Origin: Caenorhabditis remanei
Lineage: Eukaryota > Nematoda > Chromadorea > Rhabditida > Rhabditidae
DNA: 64,000 nt
Direction of reading: 5' to 3'
Assembly (NCBI RefSeq): GCF_010183535.1
Contig: NC_071333.1
Location: 16,242,587-16,306,586, forward strand
The notes beneath the pieces are model-generated. The model did not search any database and was not told the DNA's origin. It worked only from the letters and a program-made list of their open reading frames with translations. The position numbers and the translations under genes are program-made. Each line of letters begins with the position of its first letter. Within the stretch, counting starts at the first letter, position 1. Below are positions 32,346 to 43,576 of this stretch, in pieces.

Positions 32346-33868
32346 TTGCGGTATGCCAAACGGAATGAGCGGTTTTATAGAGGCTATTGTCATTCATGGT
32401 GTCCATCTCATGTCAGTTTGCTCTCGCGGGGTACAAATATTTTACGCTATCGAGTTTCTTAAAAAGTATACGATTTTTGTTCAGCATTCCATTTTCGTAT
32501 TCCGAATATTCTACCATAGTCCCGATTTATTTTTTCCTTACTGCCAAAAGAACTACACGACAACTAGATGACCGATCTAAGATCTAATTTGGTGCGCGCA
32601 TGAATGCGTTGCTCTTTTTTTTTGTTGCATTTTTGCATTTTCTAGAACCAAAGTTCTTTACAACACATGAGAGGAAAAACGAAGCAACTCGCAACTTTCT
32701 GTTTGGAGAGTAATTGGAGTTGTCTTTAAAAACAAGGAAAGAGGAAAAATACACGGTAATAACAGAACAGGCTTATGACACAAATAATTGGCAAAACGTT
32801 TTGTACTGAAACGGTGCTGAAATTAAAATTACAATTTTCGGAATCATCCACAAGTTTCATTTTCAAATTAAAGTATTTCATGAAGATACATCCTACATTT
32901 CTGAACACATTGCATAGTTTTCTAGAAGCTACCCTACTTGCCGAGTGACAAGTAGGTGTAGACCAACCTGCTAAACTATCAGTGTCATAGATTTTTTATG
33001 TTTTTTAATTATATTTCCAATTACAATTAGTTCTTCAAGAAAATTAGATAGTTTCGTGATAATACAATAATGGACAAAATTCTATCAACTTTGGCAGTTT
33101 TTGTTGAAAATGTCCAATTTTGAAAGTGTGTCGTGATAACTCCGATCCAGTGAGGTCTTGATGAATCAGATATATCAAAAAAATAGCTTCATTTTTGTAG
33201 TTGACAACAACAATTTTTGTAAGGGCACTCCTAAGAGAGTTATGGTCATTTTAAAGGGGCAGCTCAAGAATTGCTCTATTTTGCTCTGAAAAAACTTGTC
33301 AAAAACACGCATATATCCTCCAACCTATACTAATCTTTAGTTTTTTTTCCCCATTTTTCCACTTTTTACCGGAAGAAATGGATTCGTAAACCAGTGGTAG
33401 AGTAAACTCATGAATAATAACTTGGAGTGCCATATTTTGCCAAAAACTTTTTGAACGATCAAATTGTAACACATTTTGTTAGTTTGCAACTTTTTGATAT
33501 CTATGCGTAGTGTCAAGATGATATAACTCCGTTTGAATCTCCTTCCAAATCAAGCCAATTCGAATTTGCATACATCAAAGAAAAATGATGTAAGCTGTTT
33601 TGTTGAGTGATGAAATTTGCAATACTTTTTTCACGGTTGAAGTGTGACTTCTCAACCATCTGCATATTATTTATTATTATTTTCTGGGTTTATGGATAGA
33701 AAAGACAATATTTGTTCTGGAATTTATTGATAGAAGAGGTAGTGAGTCAAAATAAATAGAGGACACAAACAATTAAATATTAATGAGAGGACATGGAATA
33801 ATGCAGAGTTGATTTTTTGAACTGTAGATTGTGAGAAAATAAATAAATAGAGGGATAGCAAACACTTC

Positions 33869-34954
33869 TCAATTATAAGAACAATTATAATAACCCTTCA
33901 AGTCTGCAAGAAAATATTTGAAATGTCTCCCGGCTTCCTCGTCGCATTCCTGGGAAAATGCATCCATGAGAGTCGAACGTTCCTTCAAATCGAGACACTT
34001 CTTGGCGATTCCATCCTCAGTGAAGTCATTGACAAGAGTTTGCAATTCAGGGGATTGAATTGTTTGGTTTTGGAGCTGGAATTATAGTAGATTCTAACAA
34101 AACTAACTTTGAACTGCTAACTTTTATTAAGAATTATCATACATTTCTAATAAATAACTTATATAAAAGACTTACTGAGCGCAGACAGTTCGCATACGGC
34201 GTTGTTAGAATGAACATCCTCTTACAAACACCTCCGACTTGCGGCATTTTGGGGAGAAAACAATTGAATTTGTTTAGTGATGGGCAATTCTGAAATTCAA
34301 GATTTGCTTTGAATTTGGTCTCCAAAAACTTACACTATATCTGTCACAAGTCTTGAGCGTACTGTGGGCATTTGAAATGTCCAGATCAAGAGTTTCCTTT
34401 GAACCGAACACATTTTTTTCAAAGAAAGTGGCGTAGTCAAGGAAGAGGGTTTCGACGCTGGTGCAGAACTTGTACATGTCCTCGCTTTGTTTAAACTGAA
34501 AATGAGGAATTACTAAATGTGACAGGAAAACATAAATTTTGAATCTAGAAATTGTGAAGTTTTGAAAAACTGAACTCTCATTCGTAGCATACTGTAGCTG
34601 TTTCAAAAATGACTGACTTTGACAGTGTCCCACTGTTTTAATAATTGTTTTATAGGCTAGACGTTCATAAGTTGTGTGGATCAAATATAGATTTTCACTT
34701 TTGTAGGTTTCAATTTTTAAGCGATAGCTTTTTGAATGATTAACTAGGGAATGCAGTGAGCTTGACAAATTCAAGAGAAACCTGCCAGGGCGTCACTTGC
34801 ACAAAAAAGGTCAATTACAATATTATAGATCTTCTACAGTCAGCCTGTTATTTATTGCCCCCTCCCATTCACTTACCCTTTCACAAGCACTCTTTTTTTC
34901 AGCAATAACGCAACAACAAACGAGCAAAAGGCTCAATACGGGAAGAACGCTCAT
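33869..34954 (-). CDS. Secreted DUF19 (T20D4.11-like) protein
   Basis: Four exons (34954-34877, 34495-34334, 34289-34176, 34075-33869), 186 residues, all introns phase 0 with clean GTAAGT donors. The signal peptide MSVLPVLSLLLVCCCVIAEK is followed by ten cysteines (C24, C37, C76, C82, C90, C102, C115, C145, C162, C183). The stretches NCPSLNKFNCFLPKMP, the block around PYANC, and FSQECDEEAGRHF fit the nematode secreted DUF19/T20D4.11-like family (by recall of that family's pattern). These are extracellular proteins of unknown role. The protein ends in a possible N-glycosylation site (NCSYN). The long first intron is 381 bp. Confidence 0.8.
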
Positions 34955-35126
34955 CGTCGTCTTCGTCGATGGCCACGATGGAAAATGAAGACCGAGAATG
35001 AACTGGAACTCTGGAAAGCAGGGAGGCGGGGCGTAGAGTATTCCTGAGCAGTTGTTTGTCTTGTTTGTTGTTTCTACTATGTAGCGTGCCAAAAGTTTGA
35101 AGAGTAGAAGAAGGAAGAGAAAAAAA

Positions 35127-35335
35127 CATAAATTATTTGTGTAATCTCTCTTCTTTTTTCTTCTTGCGAGTGTCCACTCCGTAGAACCAAAGTTCGGCTC
35201 CTTTTCTTTCTGCATGCAAGAAAAAAAGAAGCAACTGGCAACATTCCCCCCACCAAACTTCATTTCATGCTCTCTCTTTTTGTAACAAAGTGACCCATTC
35301 AAGAGGAATGCGTTTGTTTACGGGAAATGGATCCT
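35127..35335. repeat. Duplicated promoter-proximal segment
   Basis: AATTATTTGTGTAATC, AGAACCAAAGTTCGGCTCC, CTTTCTGCATGCAAGAAAAA and GGAATGCGTTTGTTTACG recur in the same order at 37095-37305. The first copy lies upstream of the DUF19 gene. Confidence 0.7.
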
Positions 35336-35459
35336 AGAGTCAAGTTGCAACAGTTTTTGACCAAAAGTGAGAAGAGAAAGGAAAGATAGAGGAAAAGATA
35401 GAAAAATGAAATGAATGAGAAAAAAATAATGCCATCGTCTGAAATTAAAAAAAAGAGAT

Positions 35460-35531
35460 AGGTTCCACCGAGATTGGAACTCGGGTCGCAGGATTCAAAG
35501 TCCTGAGTGCTAACCGCTACACCATGGAACC
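35460..35531 (-). tRNA. tRNA-Gln(TTG), copy 5, T-loop variant
   Basis: Same as copy 1 except that the T-loop reads TTCCAAT instead of TTCAAAT (A57 to C by standard numbering). It keeps its anticodon and arms. Its 5' flank matches copies 1 and 4. The change lies in the B-box/T-loop, where a purine is nearly invariant, so the copy may be impaired. Confidence 0.88.
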
Positions 35532-36060
35532 TTGCGGTATGCCGAACGGAATGAGCGGTTTTATGGTGGCTATTGTCATTCATGGTGTCCATCTCAGTTT
35601 GCTCTCGCACTTATCAGCAGCTGGGAAACATTTTCCTACGCTAGTGGATTGCTTGAAAAAATATATGTTACACGCAAACTTATCAAATTTCGGCCCGGCT
35701 TCAAAATAAGTTTCCTCTTTTTTATCACTTTTAAAAAATTTTTAAAAAGTTTTACATTTAAAGAAATTACACTTCCTTGATGCATATGTAACTAGCTTTA
35801 GATTGAATTTTGAAGTTCCCGGGATCGCCAGTGACATGTTAGGATATTATCAGCATCATGTTCTTGCATTCTGATATCCTACCAAAGTCCCTTTTTTCCT
35901 TACCCTTCGTTGAAACCACTGCACGATAACTAGATGGGCGATCTGGGACCTAATTGTGTGCGTGCAGGAATGTGTTTCTCTTTTTTTGTTGGTTCGTTGC
36001 ATGTCCACTCTCTTTAGAACCAAAGTTCTTCCTACTACACAGAAGAAGAAAACTCGCAAC
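35526..36060. repeat. Segmental duplicate of 32340-32700
   Basis: After the tRNA, GAACGGAATGAGCGGTTTTAT, GGCTATTGTCATTCATGGTG, CTACCAAAGTCCC, ACGATAACTAGATGGGCGATCT and TTTAGAACCAAAGTTCTT match 32340-32700 in order with indels. The first ~85 bp also match 29613-29700. Confidence 0.75.
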
Positions 36061-36069
36061 ATGTTGCAA

Positions 36070-36166
36070 TCAATCTTCCGTCTCAATTCGTTCTTCGAGC
36101 ATCAACAGGCACCGGAAATGTTGGTCCACTAGAAATTTGTTGATGTCAACATCGGCGTAGTTTGAT
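36070..36166 (-). CDS. Exon-like fragment, unrecognised
   Basis: After an acceptor (TTTTGTTTGTAG) an open stretch encodes SNYADVDINKFLVDQHFRCL and ends ERIETED with a stop. It looks protein-like, but no upstream exon is convincing. It may be the terminal exon of an undetected gene or a relic carried by the segmental duplication. Confidence 0.28.
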
Positions 36167-36486
36167 CTACAAACAAAACAAAAAAGATTAAGAAGGGAAG
36201 ATGGCGTGTTGACTGAAATATGGTGGATGGAATGCGGTGAGTATCAAACTGAAATTGATACCAATGAAATGAAAACTACAGTAGTGAAGAGGGGATTGCA
36301 AAGAAGAGAACGAGAATGTGGTACTGTTGTCATTTCACTTGTTTTCAAGAAGAACGTTGTAATGCTAGAATCAGTCCAGAAATCCTTTTTTCTCAGAATT
36401 TAAAAAAAATTCAAGAAAATCTCTTTCACATTTGGCTTAAAGCTAATTCATTTTTACGTATCCGTAATTCATAGCCTTTGATGAAA

Positions 36487-36923
36487 TACAGTACCGCTCA
36501 AAAGTATATCAAGTTCTGCCTTTTTCAGTTAAAATGCCCAACTTCGAGAGTGTGTCATAGTAAAACTAACTGTCCCACAGAATAACTTTTTATGGGATCA
36601 AACAGGCCAAGCTTTGAACTACATTTTTGTAGTTGACATATTTTTTGTACGGACACTCCCTAGCAAGGTACAAATCAACAAAGTAATTTCTTCCTCAAGT
36701 CGACCCATTTCAGTTTAAAATATATACTTAAAAGTACTATAACTCTCTAGGAAGTGTTTGTACAGAAAAGTTGTGAACTACAAAAATGGAGTTATGCTCT
36801 TGGTATATTTGATCCCATAAAAGTTATTTTGTGGGACAGTTAGTTTTACTATGACACACTCTTAAAGTTGGGCATTTTCCACTGAGAAAGGCAAAACTTA
36901 ATATACTTTTGAGCGGTACTGTA
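36487..36923. repeat. Palindromic MITE, full copy
   Basis: 437 bp with TACAGTACCGCTCAAAAGTA at the left and its exact inverse at the right. The arms match inverted throughout (AACTAACTGTCCCACA, TTTTGTAGTTGACA). Same family as 1869-2171 and 8232-8660. Confidence 0.85.
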
Positions 36924-37094
36924 AATATACAGATAAGCGATTACTGTAGTTTTCATTACTAAACATTGCGCTCTTGTTCTTAGCGTCTATAAACAAATTG
37001 CCAGTTTACTGGTCCATAGTTTTGTTACTTGTGCATTTGTTCTTTTTTCTTTCACTTCTTCTTCGTCTTTCTTCTTCACTTCTTTTTGACCAGC

Positions 37095-37305
37095 ACATGA
37101 ATTATTTGTGTAATCCCCTTTTCTTTTTTCTTTTTGCGTGTGTCCACTCACATTCAGTTGAACCAAAGTTCGGCTCCTCTTTCTGCATGCAAGAAAAAAG
37201 AAGCAACATTTCTCGACCAAACTCTATTTTTGCTCTCACTTTTGTAACAACGTTTCCCATTCTAGCGGAATGCGTTTGTTTACGAGAAATGCGTAAAGCG
37301 AATGT
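37095..37305. repeat. Second copy of the 35127-35335 segment
   Basis: Same phrases in the same order as listed for 35127-35335, with substitutions and small indels. No gene is supported downstream of this copy. Confidence 0.7.
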
Positions 37306-38336
37306 TAGAGTCGAGTTACCAGAGGAAGTGTGGAAGAAATAATGGAACTAGAGAATAGGAAGAACACAAAAAACGAGTAACTAGAAACCCAGATACAGAA
37401 AGCCCCGTTTCAAAACTTATGGCTTATTAGTAGGTCTGAAATTGGCGGGTCTAAATCTGAAAAGTCAGTGTTAAAGTCTGAGTCATAATAATTTCAGACC
37501 ATTCTCATACATTTACTGTACATACCCCATAAAGGGAAACATGCCCCAGGTGTTTTAAGATTTGTTCGTTTCATAACAGATGCTAAGATTTTTCTTTCAT
37601 CTTTTCAGAGTGATTATGAAAAACGGAATAGCTCAACTCCTAATCTCTTCAGATGTTTTCATGTGCCTGGCGCCGAGCAACACTAATGCGGATTAAATCT
37701 TCCAGTGAAAGGAGTCGTGCCCGGTACGAATCCGGATTATACCAACGTTTATTTATAATCCTTCATATGAAGATGTAAGGAAAAGTAATCCAAAGCGGTT
37801 ACTGTAGAATTATTAAAACCTGAGCGTCATGGTTTCCAGAGAATCAGCATATATTAAATCAGCTACAGTATGCAGCACCGCTGCTTCTGTAGTGATGTGA
37901 CGCTCAAAAAAGGAAGAACCCCATTTTTCCTTTGACACGCTCACCAGAACCTTGATAAAACCAGTTGCAGAATCATCTTTCTGACTCATACAAACTTTAC
38001 AATTCTGAAGTTGATAAGAATTTTGAGTTATCACATGAATTGACCTAATGAGTTTCAGCTTCAGTGATTCCCCCCTGTTCTCATGTTTACGATTCTTGTG
38101 TTCCACCTGAAAATCTGAAAAGTGTCTTTGTGTGTAGTGTGAACTACTTGAGGCCTTCAGTTTGGAATCAAGTGTCTCTGAAACAATGAAAACAGTACAC
38201 GACTTCTTTTCAACTAGTTTATTGAGAATGTTTTAGAAAATTAATGGAAAACACGAAATTGAGGCTGCTTGTGAAGGATAACTGGAAGAGTAATGAACTA
38301 TCTATGGAGCAGCAACAGACGTAGTAGAAGTCAAAT

Positions 38337-38671
38337 TCAGTTCTCTGGATTGCACAAATTTGTTTCGCAGTGGCATGCGATTGCCTTCTCGTCGGATTTG
38401 GTCAACTGTAAAATGTTCATTGTTTGAAGAAACAATTCGAATAGAAGAAACTCACGATTCTCCAACAATTATTGAAGGAAGGGTTCAGCTCCATTTTTCT
38501 TTTGCTGCCGCCATAGATTTTGCGGCGGGCTCCAAACAGAACGGTGCCAACATAACATAACTGAAATCCGCTCTCCAGGTGAACATCATTTGTCTCTCCG
38601 ACGTAGCAGTCTAGAGCTGCAGAGGAGACAATGAAGCAAATCAGGAGGAAGACGGTCATTTTAGAATGCAT
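38337..38671 (-). CDS. Small secreted six-cysteine protein (Ly6/ET-module-like) B
   Basis: Two exons (38671-38456, 38405-38337), 94 residues, phase-0 intron. A signal peptide (MHSKMTVFLLICFIVSSAAL) is followed by C22, C39, C69, C83, C85 and C90, with the ending CHCETNLCNPEN. Cysteine order, the CxC...CN ending and intron position match the gene at 29988-30348, so the two are distant paralogs. An alternative start at the second ATG (38659) would give a shorter signal peptide. Class assignment is by pattern. Function unknown. Confidence 0.78.
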
Positions 38672-39075
38672 GGTGAGTTCGAATTGGAGAACGTCGGTAG
38701 GACAGAAGAAAAGAGTGAGGAGCGGCTCCTCAAATAGGAGCCAGCGTCTGTTTTGGCTCCGCCCCTTTTGCTGAGCTAGTGATGTTTCCTTGTTAACAAC
38801 GGATATATTCGTAATCTGGGCATGAGATGAAGATGTTTTTTCTATTGTGTTAATGGATTAAGATTAACAAAGGATGATGTTGAATAGATTATGAGCTTGT
38901 TATTATCGGAATAGTGTTCTGAGATTTAAGTGCACGTGTACCCAGAGATAAATTAAAAATCAAAAATCACCGGTTGATAAAATAGAGTGTAGTTTTTATT
39001 TATTTTTGCTGGGTTGGTATTTAAAAGAACAAGTCTTTCGAAGAAGTAACAAACATGGGATAACAAAGAAAAATA

Positions 39076-39643
39076 TGGCTCTATTACAGTTTAGATGTCC
39101 TTTAAAAACTAAAACGTCCCTTAAAACACTTAAACGTCCCTTAAAACACTTAGACGTCCCTTGAAACACTTAAACGTCCTTTCAAACTCTAATTTTTTTA
39201 AAACGTCCTTTCAAAAGTTTAGACGTCCCAAAAAACGTTTAAACGTCCCATAAAATGTTTAGACGTCCCTTGTAATCCCAAAATATAGTTCTGAAGATTT
39301 AAACGTCCCAAAAACATTTAAACGTCCCACAAAACATTTAAACGTCCCAAAAAACATTTAAACGTCCCAAAAAATATTTAGACGTCCTTTGAACACTTTC
39401 AGTGGCTTTTAGTGTTGAAGGGACGTCTGAACATTTTTTGGGACGTTTAAATGTTTTTTGGGACGTCTAAATGTTTTTTGGGACGTCTAAATGTTTTTTG
39501 GGACGTTTAAACATTTTTGAACATATTTGGGATCCGAAAGGACGTCTAAGTGTTTCAAGGGACGTCTAAGTGTTTTAAGGGACGTCTAAGTGTTTTTTGG
39601 GACGTTCAAGTTTTCAAAGGACATCTAAACTGTAATAGAGCCA
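39076..39643. repeat. Fold-back of inverted ACGTCC minisatellite arrays
   Basis: The outer ends TGGCTCTATTACAGTTTAGA and its inverse bracket about 13 copies of a ~20-bp unit (TTTAAACGTCCCAAAAAACA type) on the left and about 9 copies of the inverted unit on the right. The centre is near 39400 (ACACTTTCAGTGGCTTTTAGTGTT). The whole could form a long hairpin. No coding potential. Confidence 0.88.
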
Positions 39644-39921
39644 AAAATATTTTTAAACACAGAAAAGCCATGAAAGACACCAATAGGAAACAATAATGAA
39701 AAATTTTTAAAAATTTTTAAAAATTAACAGCACTTTAATTAAGGAAAACAACATGTTCGCACAACAGAATGACAACTGATCTCTTTCGTTTCCGGAGTTA
39801 GGGTAATCTGCATATGCTTGGTCGAAAAATGTGGGATAGAAATCAAGTTTTTCCTGCGTTCAAATCATTAATTCAATTTTCTTTTTTATCCAGATGATTT
39901 AAGTTTTTTCAGTAGTATTTT

Positions 39922-40560
39922 TGGTCGCTGGTCTCAATCGATATGCAGAATTTACTTACAGTTTGAAAACCAAAAAAAAATATCAAAACCGGTTGTGTTT
40001 CTATTACGTTTCGCATGTTTGATGAAAGTCCCAATTATAACTGATACGTTCTAAGTTCAATTAATCACGTGGACACAAGAAATGTAGCAGAGGGGCCAAA
40101 TCTCTGTGTTGGGGAGCTCGCTGAAGATGCTGATGAATTCTCGCTGAATGAGAACGAATCAGACAAAATTTGGTTTTCCTGGTGATTCCAAAATGATGCA
40201 GCAGACAGAAAATGAATAGAAAACGTACAAAAGCTAATACTGATGTTTCATACACGATCATTTCAGTTTTTTAGGCAAAGTCCTAAATGTGCCTCCGCTG
40301 AAACTCTAACTTCATACATTCTACATTTTTAGGTCCATATATTGTCATTACCCTTCTTTTACAGCAATCATTGCAATCCCCCGCTCCGATCATACTTCAT
40401 TCAGACGTCATTCACAAAATTGTTCTTCTTTTTCTGTTTTTTTCGAAAATTATCATTCGTCATATTTTCTAATCAACGTTAATTGTATGAATCAGAAGGT
40501 ATGTCTCTTGGGTGTGGACGTCAGGTGAGCATATGATGTATCTTGCTGAATTTTGTTTAC
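39922..40560 (+). repeat. Left arm of a large inverted duplication
   Basis: It matches the inverse of 41445-42042 along its length: TCGATATGCAGAATTTACTTACAG, AAAACCGGTTGTGTTT, AATTAATCACGTG, GCAATCCCCCGCTCCGATCA, CAACGTTAATTGTATGAATC. It contains a mirrored, diverged copy of exon 1 of the acidic gene (40501-40524, MSLGCGRQ followed by GTGAGC) pointing toward that gene's 3' end. Confidence 0.8.
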
Positions 40561-40691
40561 CTAAGCAAGTCGAGCTTATCTTCGACGCAAATTGCTGCAA
40601 TTTAAATGTACAAATGACACAATTATCTTGAGTAATTAGATTTATTAATTGGAACGAATAGGTTAGCATACGAAGATATGACTACGGTTTG

Positions 40692-41497
40692 TTAATCTGA
40701 GTTGTCGTCCGAGGCGTCCTCCTGAATCAGTGGGTCTTTTTCGTCTTCCTCGCCATTAAAAGAATCCGATTCGAAGCTCCAGCTGTTGCGGCCCTCCGTT
40801 TCTTCTCCAGCGGCACTCTCGGTATCGCTCTCATCGGTAGATCCAATGGAAGATTCGTCAGAGCTATCATCATGAACCAATTGATGATAGTCGTACTGTT
40901 CATCGACGACTGAAATTCGAGAAGTTATAAACTGAACTTCGAAGTGGATAAATTTACCGCTAGAACCGCCGTCACTCTCGTCATCGGCTTCGTATCCTAG
41001 ATTGTCTATGGCGAACGGATGTGAAACATCATCCTTGTTATCGAGAGTGTAGTATTTGAATCCGTGAGCAGTAAACACTTTGTGTTCATTCACGTCGGCA
41101 GTATTTCTTGTCAAGTTCGTGCCCATCTTGGTATGGATCTGCAACAATAAAATGATACAAAGAATTTTTTCGTTTCATAGAAAAAAAGATGTAATCCAAG
41201 TCTTTAAGTCATTTCTAAGATTTTCAAAGAACATCTTCCCAAGAAAGCAATCAAACAGGCTAAAATACTTAGAACACTTTGTTTGAAACAGAACAGCTTA
41301 GAAATTTCAGTTTCTACCTCAATTACTGTCAAGGGAGTCTCAAAATCCGTAATCAAGGAGAAAAATCAAGAGAAACAGACTAACTTCAAACAAATCATGA
41401 GTTGTGAAATAATTTTGTGTAAAAGCTAAGCAGGACTTTAGACAAAAATCAGCAAAGTACATCGTATGCTCACCTGATATCCATACCCAAGAGACAT
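40692..41497 (-). CDS. Small acidic Ser/Asp/Glu-rich protein
   Basis: Three exons (41497-41474, 41138-40958, 40909-40692), 140 residues. Exon 1 is just MSLGYGYQ with a GTGAGC donor. Exon 2 begins IHTKMGTNLTRN after a TTGTTGCAG acceptor. An internal M (41126) could be an alternative start. The second half is very acidic (DDSSDESSIGSTDESDTES; EDEKDPLIQEDASDDNSD). No domain, signal peptide or membrane segment is seen. Exon 1 lies in the right arm of an inverted duplication whose left arm carries a mirrored exon-1 copy. Function unknown. Confidence 0.65.
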
Positions 41498-42042
41498 AGC
41501 TTCTGATTCGTACAATTAACGTTGATTAGAAAAATTTTGTGGATGACGTCTGAATGAAGTATGATCGAAGCGGGGGATTGCAATGATTTTGCTGTAGAAA
41601 TGATTAAAAAAGTGGATGGTCCTGAAAATGTGGAATGTAGAAAGTAGGATCATGTTTATAAGGTTTCCTAAAATACTGATGTGAGTAATATCGTCATTTA
41701 CACTTTATACCCAGAAAACCAATTTTTGTCTGATTTGCTCCAATTAGGTTGAATTTAACAACATCTTCAGCCAGCTTCTCAACACAGAGGCGAATCAGAA
41801 AAACTTGATTTCTGAAATCTTTTTCTGTTCAAACAAGTCCCTCTTGTTCTTCAACTTTGAAATTGATTCGGTCCCCCCTTCCTGTATTTTTTGTGTTCAC
41901 GTGATTAATTGAACGTGTCAGTTATAATTGAGAAGTTTATTTATCAAACAAGCGAAACGCGATGCAAACGCAACCGGTTTCAATTATTTCTTTGATTTTT
42001 AAACTGTAAGAGAATCCCGCATATCGAGTGAGGTCAACGACC
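41445..42042 (-). repeat. Right arm of the inverted duplication
   Basis: Inverse of 39922-40560 with substitutions and indels. It includes the functional-looking exon 1 and the presumed promoter of the acidic gene. Confidence 0.8.
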
Positions 42043-42657
42043 AAAAAATTCACTGAAAGAACTTATTTTTCTGGAGATAATAAGAATATTGAATAAATGA
42101 ATTTAATTTAATTGCGGCAACACTAGATTCCTTTGTTCCAGCTACGATGTTCCGTTGGTAACGCACCTGAAAACTTTTCAGCGCTTCGGAATAATTGATT
42201 TTTTTTTCAATAATTTCTTTACTGCTCACATCAGGTCCAGCTTTATAAAGTTCTAGTGAGAAATAACCTAACACGTGCGAATTAGTGTCCAGCGGTTTGC
42301 ATGCGTTAGTCAAATAATGTCTTAGACAAACTTGGTGTTTAATTGATAGATGACTTTCTGGGTAACTCAATTACTCAGCACACCAGCACATGAAACTGTG
42401 CTAGCACAATCATTCACTTCGACGGCGTAAACGTATTTTGTGAGTTCCTTCCTCCTTCCCTTTTCGACTGAAACCAAAGAAAACAAGCTATTAGTGTTAA
42501 CTTTATTATGTTGATTAGTAATTATTGTCAGGATATTATGTGACGAATAAGTATCATTTAATTATATGATGTTAGGCGAATAATTAAAAAATTAGGAGAT
42601 TATGATGAGATCGTCGATGTTGGTGACCGTTAACACTAATGAAAAAATGGATGTTAT

Positions 42658-43576
42658 TTAAAATGGAGCCTCGTCCTCGATTCCGTCGACGGTGCAGTTT
42701 TTCTTGTACTCCGGCTCGTCCGTGTCTGAAATGATGTAGTAGTACAAAAGGACATTTTTTACCAGGGAACCTCAGAGGACCGCAAATTTAAAATCGTTCC
42801 AACCGATATTAAAGATTTCACCCCTGTGCACGGACAGCACCAAAATTTTGGAAATGTCATTGAAGCTATCTTTAATATCTGGTAGCAGTTTGGAACGATT
42901 TCAAACTTGGGGCTCCCTAAGGTTCCTTCGTTAAGTGATTACAATCACTAACCATAGAAGTCGTCAGTCTTTGGAGACTCCCCATCCTTCTGAGAATCAG
43001 TTCTGGCTCTCTTGACACCTTGCTTGTCATTGGTCTCCTCGACCTTCTCCTCTTCCGGCTTAGCGTCTTCCTCAGATGCCTCGGTGTCCTTGCCTGGAGC
43101 GGTCTCCTCATTTTCAGCAGCATCCTCCTTCTCAATAGCAGAGTTCTCGGTATCACCGGTTGGTGGAGCATCAGCGGTCTCTAAAAAGCAGAAAGTTGAT
43201 TTCGAGTTGGTTATTTTCTCTTCAGTAAACAAACCCTTTGGTGGAGTCGCTTCTTTAACAGCCTCCTCTTTAGCCGATGCTTCAGTTGGAGACTTGGCTC
43301 CTGGTGGAGCAGCTTCTTCGTCGACTCGATCAGTTCCAGTGTCCTCCTTAGAATTTTCGTCGGCGGTTGGAGCAACCGGATTCTTGTCAGCATCTGAAAT
43401 TCAGAATTTTAATTTATTTGAATAAATTTCCGAGGGTTTCTTACCGGCTTTGAGAGCACTCTCCTGCTCATCGGTCCTGACCGGATTAGTTGGAACCGTA
43501 AAGACGGCTTCAGATTCTGGAATAAGTTTTATCAGTTAAAACCGTTCAGAGAAATTACTGGCCTACCGTCACTCAT
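42658..43576 (-). CDS. Acidic, disordered protein (unknown family)
   Basis: Five exons (43576-43567, 43516-43445, 43393-43235, 43180-42953, 42725-42658), 178 residues, every intron in phase 1. It begins MSDESEAVFTVPTNP and continues as a Glu/Ala/Asp/Pro-rich chain with a basic stretch KQGVKRARTDSQKDG that could be a nuclear localisation signal, ending DTDEPEYKKNCTVDGIEDEAPF. No domain is recognised; it is probably intrinsically disordered. An acceptor (TATTTCAG) lies 33 bp before the ATG, and the next gene upstream on the strand ends only 176 bp away, suggesting an operon. Confidence 0.78.
42768..42928. repeat. Intronic inverted repeat
   Basis: GGGAACCTCAGAGGACCGC, AAATCGTTCCAACCGATATTA on the left pairs with the inverse of TTTGGAACGATTTCAAACTTGG, GGTTCC on the right. 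It lies wholly within intron 4 of the acidic gene and looks like a small MITE. Confidence 0.65.

Noticed and set aside
37813..38106. Minus-strand 97-codon frame
   Set aside because: It begins with GTG, although an acceptor-like TTTTCAG precedes it. No partner exons or family were found, so the evidence is insufficient.
42050..42370. Minus-strand frame upstream of the acidic gene
   Set aside because: It starts with TTG, has no pyrimidine-rich acceptor, and its only splice-like site (CAG followed by GTGCGT) leads nowhere recognisable. Possibly a relic.
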